Shown: piece by piece, positions 6,932 through 12,004 of the stretch
Position numbering within the stretch: position 1 is the stretch's first letter
How the letters are laid out: each line of letters begins with the position of its first letter
Assembly (NCBI GenBank): GCA_034433615.1
Contig: DAOUAJ010000058.1
Span: forward strand, 1-12,004
Direction: 5' to 3'
DNA from: DAOUAJ01 sp034433615
GTDB taxonomy: Bacteria; Chloroflexota; Anaerolineae; DUEN01
DNA: 12,004 nucleotides
The notes under the pieces: generated by a model
Databases searched by the model: none
What the model saw: the letters and a program-made list of their open reading frames with translations, nothing else
Told to the model about the DNA's origin: nothing
Translations under genes and position numbers: made by a program

Positions 6932-7686
6932 CCTCGCCTCCATGCCTCTTGCACGGCTTTGAGCAGATCTGGCCGATTGGTCATGATGCCATCTACGCCG
7001 AGAGCGATGACACGACGCATGTCAGCAGGATCATCCACGGTCCAGGTCCATACCGCAAAGCCGTGTTGATGGGCCTCATCCACGATCTCGGCCGTCAATG
7101 TCTGATACTTATGAAGCAAGAAGTTGGCGCCACAGCCCAGGACCTGCTGGCATAGCTCCCAACCTGTGTGGGGGCGGCTCGGATCAGGGTCGAAGGCCCA
7201 AGACAGTAACGGTTCCTGCTCTTTCATGGCGCGAATACAATCGGCATTGAAACAGGTGAGGGTGACCGGTTGTAGGTGAGAGCATCGCCGCAGCAGATCT
7301 ATGGTGGCCTGACCAGTTTCAAGGTACCTTTCAAGGGTATCCCCCTTGATCTCGATGCAGAGGCGGATCGGGTTTTGTTGGACCCAATCAATCACCTCCT
7401 CCAGGGTGGGGATACGCTCGCCAGCAAACGCCTCGCCGAAGCGAATGCCAGCATCTAGACGTTTCACCTCGGCCAGCCGCATCTCCGGGATATAACCGTG
7501 GCCGTCGGTGCACCGATTGACCGTCAGATCGTGGCTAACGACGACCACGCCGTCGAGGGTGTGGGTGACATCTAGTTCAATGATGTCCGCGCCGATCTCC
7601 CGAGCACGGCGAAAAGCAACCAGGGTATTGGGGGGACAAAAGGCGGAAGCACCTTGATGGGCAATATTGTATGGTCGGTGGGTCAT
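6928..7686 (-). CDS. Glycerophosphodiester phosphodiesterase (GDPD) family protein with altered HRG motif
   Basis: GDPD enzymes cleave glycerophosphodiesters to glycerol 3-phosphate and an alcohol in a TIM barrel with a divalent metal. This 252-residue protein has the family layout: His10 in IAHQGAS, Glu37 and Asp39 in IIELDV, His52 in VVSHDLTVNRCTDG, Glu112 in CIEIKG, and the C-terminal VWTWTVDD and GVDGIMTNRPDLL. Both putative catalytic histidines and the metal ligands are kept. However, the usual HRG is HQG (Gln11), and PENT is PPNT (Pro19), so the phosphate-contacting arginine and a normally conserved acid are lost. No signal peptide is seen. The ATG overlaps the hydrolase stop as ATGA (7683-7686) and the gene's own stop overlaps the PHP start. 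It may be an active enzyme with shifted substrate preference or a weakened one. Confidence 0.87.
   Translation of the reverse strand: MTHRPYNIAHQGASAFCPPNTLVAFRRAREIGADIIELDVTHTLDGVVVVSHDLTVNRCTDGHGYIPEMRLAEVKRLDAGIRFGEAFAGERIPTLEEVIDWVQQNPIRLCIEIKGDTLERYLETGQATIDLLRRCSHLQPVTLTCFNADCIRAMKEQEPLLSWAFDPDPSRPHTGWELCQQVLGCGANFLLHKYQTLTAEIVDEAHQHGFAVWTWTVDDPADMRRVIALGVDGIMTNRPDLLKAVQEAWRRG
6937..6941 (-). promoter_or_regulatory. Ribosome binding site deciding the PHP start
   Basis: GGAGG on the minus strand lies five bases before the ATG at 6931, inside the 3' end of the GDPD gene. It favours that start over the in-frame ATG at 6943, which the motif immediately follows. Confidence 0.75.
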
Positions 7687-9458
7687 AGTTGTCTCGCTAA
7701 TAGGGTATCCTCCCCTGGCCTGACCAGGGCAGACTGTATCTTCGCGGTGTGAAGATGAAATCTGTCAGCCAACCAGCAGGCTACGCTCCCAAGCGCCACA
7801 GTTCCCGCCGCGATCACCAGCCAGCGCCAGGTGGGCGGATGGGCCGAGACCTGCAGCCCAGCGACCCACAACGGACCGCCGGCAGGTCGCAGTTCTATTT
7901 CATGTGCACCTGCACCCAGGTTGCGTGTCAGCCACACTCGCGTGTACAGGCCATTGCTGCGGGTGTCAGCAAGGGTGAGCAGGCGAAAAGGGCCGCCGTC
8001 CACGCTGAGTTCCGCGCCTGCGAACGACTGGCCGGCAGGCACGAGCAGGGCCACGCCCGCGCCGTCAAAGCGGAAGCGCAGCATCGCCGACGGATCTTGG
8101 GTCCAGCGAGCCTCCCTTCCTGTGGTCAGACTGGCGTTGTTCCAGATCCCTTGGTAGGTCAAAGCCCAATGGTTGGCCGGATGCGCGCCCGGGTAGAGGG
8201 TTGGCTGCAGGCGGTGCGTGTAATCCTTGATGGCTTGATAGACAGGCAGAGGCGTGAAGTCGGCGCTGAGTAAGCGAAAGAATGCCTCCGGGTGATCGGG
8301 CGAGCGCTCCCATTCGTCGGTGGCGCGTTTGAGAAACCAGACATTGGCCACGCCCAGCCACGGCCACTTCCGCTGGATGCGCTCGTAGGCCAGCACCAGG
8401 TAGCGAGCCTGTTCCTCCTCGGTGGAGCGACCGTACACCGGTGGCGCCGGGTGATCTTTCGGGATGGCGTTCCAATTCATCTCGCTGATCCAGATGGCCT
8501 TGTGAGCATCTCCGTTCCGCACCATCAGGTCGCGCATGAAGAGGGGGCGTGAGAAGTTGATGACGCGCGGATGCATCCGGCGATCGGTAGGGCCAGACCA
8601 CAGGCCGTACCCCTGCATGGCCAGCACGTCGAAGTAAGGAGCCGCGCCGGCATCGTACATGCGCTGCAAGAAGATGAAATCGTTCATATCGCGTGGCCCC
8701 AGCTCAATGGTGGAGGCCAGCGCGCCGCTGATGATGACGATATGGGGGTCCACCGCCTTGGCCCGCGTGTAGGCTACTTTGAGTAGTTCGACATACTCTT
8801 CGGGGTTCACCGGGCGCTCACCCCATTCCGGGTAGATGTTCGGCTCGTTCCAGATCTGGTAATAGCGGATGCGGCCTCGATAGCGGCTGACCACAGCGGC
8901 TACAAAGTCTCCAAAATCCTCATAGTTGTCGGGCGGCGCGAAGGTACCGGCGGCATCTCCTGCTGCCCGGGTCCAGGCCGGCGGGTTGCTCAGCCGCACG
9001 ATCAACTCCATCCCGTAGCGCTCAGCCAGGTCCACGATGTGGTCGTACTTCTCCCAGGCTGAGCGGTACGGCTGGTGGCGGCGATCCTGGAAATCCCCCT
9101 TGCCGTGGATCTCGATGTCCTCCCAGGGGAACTCCTGCCGTAGCCAGTGGAAGCCGGCTTCAGCCGCCATCCGCACGGCCTGCTCGCGCTTGGCTGGCTC
9201 CGCCTCCTGCTCCAGGAACACGTTGACGCCGAAGGGGTTCACGCCGGCATGGGTGACAGGGATGTCGTCGGCTGTGTCCAGGCGCGGGCGGAGGAGGTCG
9301 CCGGCCAGGTCGGTCAGCGCTTTGACCTGTGGGAACGGCTCCTCCTCGCCGGTAATCGCGAAGAGGTAGCCCGGCCGGGCGAGCACAAATGTCACGCTGG
9401 CCAGGATCAGCAGGCTAACCAGTAGCCAGGAAACAAGACGATGCGACCATTTGAGCAT
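7683..9458 (-). CDS. Membrane-anchored glycoside hydrolase, clan GH-A-like TIM barrel
   Basis: This is a 591-residue protein from the ATG at 9458. Residues 9-27 form an uncleaved-looking N-terminal membrane segment or signal. Residues from about 70 to 420 form a TIM barrel with the clan GH-A signature: IWNEPN with acid/base Glu205, and WISEMNW with nucleophile Glu326, 121 residues apart. LIVRLSNPPAW (152-162) and YFDVLAMQGYG (275-285) match GH39/GH5-type extracellular hydrolases. Residues from about 425 to 540 are beta-rich and resemble a carbohydrate-binding or lectin-like module (RFRFDGAGVALLVPAGQ, ELSVDGG). A second hydrophobic segment (about 544-563) is followed by a short basic tail, so the barrel is probably displayed outside and anchored at both ends. 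A 20-residue upstream in-frame extension (9518) is unlikely, because the promoter lies there. Specific substrate unknown. Confidence 0.82.
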   Translation of the reverse strand: MLKWSHRLVSWLLVSLLILASVTFVLARPGYLFAITGEEEPFPQVKALTDLAGDLLRPRLDTADDIPVTHAGVNPFGVNVFLEQEAEPAKREQAVRMAAEAGFHWLRQEFPWEDIEIHGKGDFQDRRHQPYRSAWEKYDHIVDLAERYGMELIVRLSNPPAWTRAAGDAAGTFAPPDNYEDFGDFVAAVVSRYRGRIRYYQIWNEPNIYPEWGERPVNPEEYVELLKVAYTRAKAVDPHIVIISGALASTIELGPRDMNDFIFLQRMYDAGAAPYFDVLAMQGYGLWSGPTDRRMHPRVINFSRPLFMRDLMVRNGDAHKAIWISEMNWNAIPKDHPAPPVYGRSTEEEQARYLVLAYERIQRKWPWLGVANVWFLKRATDEWERSPDHPEAFFRLLSADFTPLPVYQAIKDYTHRLQPTLYPGAHPANHWALTYQGIWNNASLTTGREARWTQDPSAMLRFRFDGAGVALLVPAGQSFAGAELSVDGGPFRLLTLADTRSNGLYTRVWLTRNLGAGAHEIELRPAGGPLWVAGLQVSAHPPTWRWLVIAAGTVALGSVACWLADRFHLHTAKIQSALVRPGEDTLLARQL

Positions 9459-9464
9459 GTCTGG

Positions 9465-9493
9465 ATTATACCGCAGGCTGGAAAGGAACCCAA
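9465..9493 (-). promoter_or_regulatory. Promoter of the hydrolase-GDPD-PHP operon, apparently leaderless
   Basis: On the minus strand: TTGGGT (9493-9488, 3/6 match to -35), 17-base spacer, perfect TATAAT (9470-9465). The ATG at 9458 begins seven bases after the -10, exactly where transcription should start, and no ribosome binding site fits in between. The mRNA would be leaderless. This also argues against the longer open frame starting at 9518. Confidence 0.68.
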
Positions 9494-9505
9494 GATTTGA
9501 AGGTC

Positions 9506-9534
9506 TTGAAGTAGCCAACGGGGTCTGCTATAAT
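9506..9534 (+). promoter_or_regulatory. Promoter of the DUF4380 gene
   Basis: TTGAAG (9506-9511, 4/6 match), a 17-base spacer and perfect TATAAT (9529-9534) preceded by an extended -10 TGC (9526-9528). Transcription should start near 9541, giving a leader of about 39 nt. It is back-to-back with the hydrolase promoter, with only 12 bases between the two -35 elements. CAAGA (9491-9495) and TCTTG (9504-9508) form a small dyad there. Confidence 0.75.
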
Positions 9535-9566
9535 GCTCGTGGGAAGGGCAACTTAACTCATGTGCG

Positions 9567-9573
9567 AGGAGGT
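9567..9573 (+). promoter_or_regulatory. Ribosome binding site of the DUF4380 gene
   Basis: AGGAGGT, a full anti-16S match, ends six bases before the ATG at 9580. It decides that start against an in-frame ATG at 9451, which would lie upstream of the promoter. Confidence 0.85.
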
Positions 9574-9579
9574 AGAAAG

Positions 9580-10482
9580 ATGATTGAACATATAGCGTAT
9601 GGCGGCTGGCCGAATTGCTACCGCCTGACCGACGGCCGAATCGAGATCATAGCCACCAGTGACGTCGGCCCGCGTGTGGTGCGCCTGGCTTTCGTGGGCG
9701 GCAAAAACGCTTTCGGCGGATTAGAAGAGCAGATGGGGCTTAGCGGTGGGGATGAGTGGCGTTTGTACGTCGGTCACCGTTTCTGGCATGCGCCCGAGGC
9801 CATGCCCCGCTCGTATTATCCCGATAACGAACCGGTCCAGACGCAGGCCCAGGGGGACACCCTGACGTTAACACCTCCGCTGGAGAAGACAACAGGCATC
9901 CAGAAGGTCCTGTCCATCGCTCTGGTATCCGGCCACTTTGAGGTGATGCACATGCTGCGCAACGAGGGGATGTGGACGATCCAGATCGCGCCGTGGGCTT
10001 TGAGCGTGATGGCGTTGAACGGCACAGCGATCGTTCCGCAGCCGCAGGCGCCCGACCCCAAGGCGTTACTGCCTAATCGTACCATCATGCTGTGGCCGTA
10101 CACCAACATGGCCGATCCACGCTGGCACTGGGGCATGAAGTTCGTGACGCTCCGTCAGGATCCACAAGGGGCTGGCCCCACCAAGTTCGGCATCAGCGGG
10201 ACCGATGGATGGTGCGCCTACTGGAACGATGGCTTGCTCTTCGTCAAGCGCTTTGACTATCAGCCTGGTGCCACCTATCCCGATAATGGCTGCACCGTTG
10301 AGTGCTACACCAACGAGCGCTTCCTGGAGGTGGAGACACTGGGGCCGTTGACCTGGCTGGAGCCGGGGGCGTCGCTCAGCCATATCGAGCGTTGGTATCT
10401 CTTCTCGAATGTCGCCTGTGACGTTACCAGCGAGGCCTCCATCGAGTCGGCCCTGGCGCCAATCCTGAAGCAGACGGCGTGA
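9580..10482 (+). CDS. DUF4380 family, galactose-mutarotase-like protein
   Basis: This 300-residue protein has no signal peptide or membrane segment, so it is probably cytoplasmic. It is beta-rich, with the order typical of DUF4380 members in the mutarotase-like superfamily: an opening IEIIATSDVGPRVVRL (21-36), GHRFWHAPE with His66 and His70, a central ALSVMALNG (140-148), NRTIMLWPYTNM (166-177), and YPDNGCTVECYTN (233-245) followed by ETLGP (252-256). These conserved His and acidic residues resemble a sugar-binding pocket, but no enzymatic activity has been established for the family to my knowledge. The start is fixed by AGGAGGT. The gene has its own promoter, is divergent from the hydrolase operon and convergent with transketolase. 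The context suggests carbohydrate handling, perhaps anomer conversion. Family assignment is from recalled motifs. Confidence 0.8.
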   Translation: MIEHIAYGGWPNCYRLTDGRIEIIATSDVGPRVVRLAFVGGKNAFGGLEEQMGLSGGDEWRLYVGHRFWHAPEAMPRSYYPDNEPVQTQAQGDTLTLTPPLEKTTGIQKVLSIALVSGHFEVMHMLRNEGMWTIQIAPWALSVMALNGTAIVPQPQAPDPKALLPNRTIMLWPYTNMADPRWHWGMKFVTLRQDPQGAGPTKFGISGTDGWCAYWNDGLLFVKRFDYQPGATYPDNGCTVECYTNERFLEVETLGPLTWLEPGASLSHIERWYLFSNVACDVTSEASIESALAPILKQTA

Positions 10483-10488
10483 CCGGAT

Positions 10489-10548
10489 ATCCCAGGCACC
10501 GGCTTCCCTGGCCTGCCCGGCCAGGGCGGGCAAGCCGGTGCCTGGGAT
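10489..10548. terminator. Large nested inverted repeat, probable bidirectional terminator
   Basis: The left arm ATCCCAGGCACCGGCTT (10489-10505) is perfectly complementary to AAGCCGGTGCCTGGGAT (10532-10548), 17 base pairs. The 26-base interior holds a second dyad, CCCTGGCC (10506-10513) with GGCCAGGG (10519-10526). An alternative inner pairing is GCCTGCCC (10511-10518) with GGGCGGGC (10524-10531). It fills most of the 72-base gap between convergent DUF4380 and transketolase genes. No clear T run follows on either side, so a role as a dispersed palindromic repeat or RNA-stabilising element is also possible. Confidence 0.7.
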
Positions 10549-10554
10549 CCCTGT

Positions 10555-12004
10555 TTACGCGATGGTCATTTGCTTGACAAGCGAACGAGCCGCATCGGCC
10601 ACGCGCTGCGGCGTGAAGCCGAACTCCTCGGCCAGGACCTTATACGGCGCAGAGGCGCCAAAGCGGTCCATCCCGATAAAGATTCCTTCCGGTCCTAAAT
10701 AGCGATCCCACCCCTGGCGCACGGCTGCCTCCACGGCCACGCGGTGGGTAACAGCAGGCGGCAGTACCGCTTCCTGATAACTCTGGGGCTGCTGCTCGAA
10801 CAGTTCCCAGCTTGGCATGTTCACCACGCGGGCCTGAATGCCCTCGGCGGCCAGCAGCTTGCGCGCCTCCAGCGCCAGGGCTGCCTCTGATCCGCTGGCC
10901 AGCAAGATCACATCCGGCTGGCCGTTGTCGGCGTCGGCCAGGACGTAAGCGCCCTTCTGTAGCCCGGATGCCGGGGCCAGTTGCGAGCGGTCGAGGATGG
11001 GGAGGTTTTGTCGGCTTAAAGCCAGCGCGGTGGGGCCACGGCGCGTCAGCGCGACCTTCCATGCCTCTACCGTCTCGTTGGCGTCGGCTGGTCGGATCAC
11101 CACCAGGCCGGGGATGGCGCGCAGCGCGGCCAGATGCTCCACCGGCTCGTGTGTGGGGCCGTCCTCGCCCACGAAGATCGAGTCGTGAGTGAAGACGAAG
11201 ATCACGCGTATCCCCATCATGGCGGCCAAGCGCACCGAAGGGCGCATATAGTCGGAGAAGACCAGGAAAGTGCCGCCGAAGGGGATTATCCCACCGTGCA
11301 AGGCCAGGCCATTGAGGATGCCGCCCATACCGTGCTCACGCACGCCGAAGTGGATGTAGCGGCCGCTAAAGTCACCGGGTTTAATGTCTTCCACCCCCCT
11401 GGCGCGCGTGTTGTTGGACGGAGTCAGGTCAGCGGAGCCGCCCACCAGTTCGGGGATGGCGGGGACCAGCGCATCGAGCGCTCTGCCCGAGGCGGCGCGG
11501 GTGGCGATGTCCTTGTCGCCCGCCTTGAACACGGGCAGCTCCCTCTCCCACCCCTTGGGCAACTCTCCGGCCATCACGCGCTCGAACTCGGCTGCCAGGT
11601 CCGGGTATACGGCCCTGTAGCGGGCGAACAGCGCGTTCCAGGCCTGCTCTCTCTGAGCTCCTTCCTCCACAGCCCGACGAAAGACGGCTAACGCCTCGTC
11701 TGGGATCAGGAATTGGGCGTCTTCGGGCCACCCCAGATTGCGTTTAGTCCGTTTGACCTCGTCAACGCCCAGAGGTGCGCCGTGGGCCTCAGCGGTGTCT
11801 TGCTTGTTGGGGCTGCCATAGGCGATATGGGTGCGGCAGATGATCAGGGAGGGGTGTTCTGTCTCGGCCTGAGCGGCTCGGATCGCCGCGTCTACGGCCG
11901 CGCGGTCGTGTCCGTCCACCTTTTGCACGTGCCAGTGGTAGCCGCGAAAGCGAGATTCCACGTCGTCGCTGTAGGCCAGGCTGGTGGGGCCATCAATGGA
12001 GATG
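10555..12004 (-). CDS. tkt: Transketolase (C-terminal 482 residues; N-terminus beyond window)
   Basis: Transketolase moves two-carbon ketol units between sugar phosphates in the pentose phosphate pathway, using thiamine diphosphate. The visible part starts with ISIDGPTSLAYSDDVESRF, followed by YHWHVQKVDGHD and HGAPLG, the end of the cofactor-binding domain. The pyrimidine domain follows, with FGVREHGMGGILNG (catalytic Glu at fragment residue 223), FSDYMRPSVRLAAMMG and THDSIFVGEDGPTHEP, then ALSRQNLP and the C-terminal domain (VILLASGSEA, GMDRFGASAPY). About 180-190 N-terminal residues are missing, as expected for a family length of about 660-670. The frame is open through 12004, so internal GTG and ATG codons are not starts. 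It is convergent with the DUF4380 gene. The function is secure; a connection to the other operons is not shown. Confidence 0.97.
   Translation of the reverse strand, partial: ISIDGPTSLAYSDDVESRFRGYHWHVQKVDGHDRAAVDAAIRAAQAETEHPSLIICRTHIAYGSPNKQDTAEAHGAPLGVDEVKRTKRNLGWPEDAQFLIPDEALAVFRRAVEEGAQREQAWNALFARYRAVYPDLAAEFERVMAGELPKGWERELPVFKAGDKDIATRAASGRALDALVPAIPELVGGSADLTPSNNTRARGVEDIKPGDFSGRYIHFGVREHGMGGILNGLALHGGIIPFGGTFLVFSDYMRPSVRLAAMMGIRVIFVFTHDSIFVGEDGPTHEPVEHLAALRAIPGLVVIRPADANETVEAWKVALTRRGPTALALSRQNLPILDRSQLAPASGLQKGAYVLADADNGQPDVILLASGSEAALALEARKLLAAEGIQARVVNMPSWELFEQQPQSYQEAVLPPAVTHRVAVEAAVRQGWDRYLGPEGIFIGMDRFGASAPYKVLAEEFGFTPQRVADAARSLVKQMTIA

Noticed and set aside
7749..8601. Several open frames of 108-178 codons on both strands inside the hydrolase
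   Set aside because: They are out-of-frame shadows of the hydrolase gene with arginine-rich, low-information products.
9459..9518. Twenty-residue N-terminal extension of the hydrolase
   Set aside because: It would place the start upstream of the TATAAT and put non-signal-like residues before the membrane segment.
11134..11691. 185-codon plus-strand open frame across transketolase
   Set aside because: It is antisense to highly conserved transketolase motifs.
1..12004. CRISPR array, insertion sequence, tRNA or phage genes
   Set aside because: No regularly spaced repeats, transposase or integrase motifs, terminal repeats or tRNA-like cloverleaf were seen.

Overview
The window reads like a chromosomal segment of a free-living, heterotrophic, moderately GC-rich bacterium, most plausibly a Chloroflexota (Anaerolineae-like) genome. 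This rests on overall style only: a Tat-type lipoprotein with an Ala/Pro-rich linker, small mixed-strand carbohydrate operons, a DUF4380-type protein, and canonical TTGACA/TATAAT promoters. No rRNA, tRNA, CRISPR array or mobile element is visible, and the taxonomic guess is an inference.

Layout. (1) 1-1035, minus: a GntR/HutC-family repressor followed after 10 bases by an FGGY carbohydrate kinase that runs off the left edge. (2) 1036-1728: a 0.7-kb divergent control region. It carries a promoter for each direction and two near-identical copies of a GGTnTATACCATAA operator, each sitting at or just after a predicted transcription start. (3) 1729-5954, plus: a four-gene ABC importer operon (lipoprotein, two permeases, ATPase) of the spermidine/putrescine (Pot)-like type, closed by a strong hairpin at 5973-6006. 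(4) 6044-9458, minus: a three-gene operon, membrane-anchored clan-A-like glycoside hydrolase, glycerophosphodiester phosphodiesterase (GDPD) homologue, then PHP-domain phosphoesterase, joined by two ATGA stop/start overlaps. (5) 9465-9534: a compact divergent promoter pair. The minus promoter appears to drive a leaderless hydrolase mRNA and the plus promoter a DUF4380 gene with a textbook ribosome binding site. (6) 9580-10482, plus: the DUF4380 mutarotase-like protein. (7) 10489-10548: a large near-perfect inverted repeat between convergent genes. (8) 10555-12004, minus: the C-terminal three quarters of a transketolase.

How the genes may work together. The repressor, kinase and importer look like one regulon: a ligand enters through the ABC system, is phosphorylated by the kinase, and releases the repressor at both promoters. 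The kinase N-terminus resembles glycerol kinase but lacks the arginine of the NQRE substrate motif (it has NQGE), so its substrate may be another polyol or sugar. The importer type does not settle the ligand. The neighbouring hydrolase/GDPD/PHP operon could process glycosylated or phosphodiester-linked glycerol-type compounds, but no operator of the same kind was found there, so that link is only positional. The most noteworthy points are the paired operators, the altered HQG/PPNT motif in the GDPD homologue, the NQGE kinase motif, the unusual hydrolase-GDPD-PHP operon, and the leaderless/leadered divergent promoter pair.
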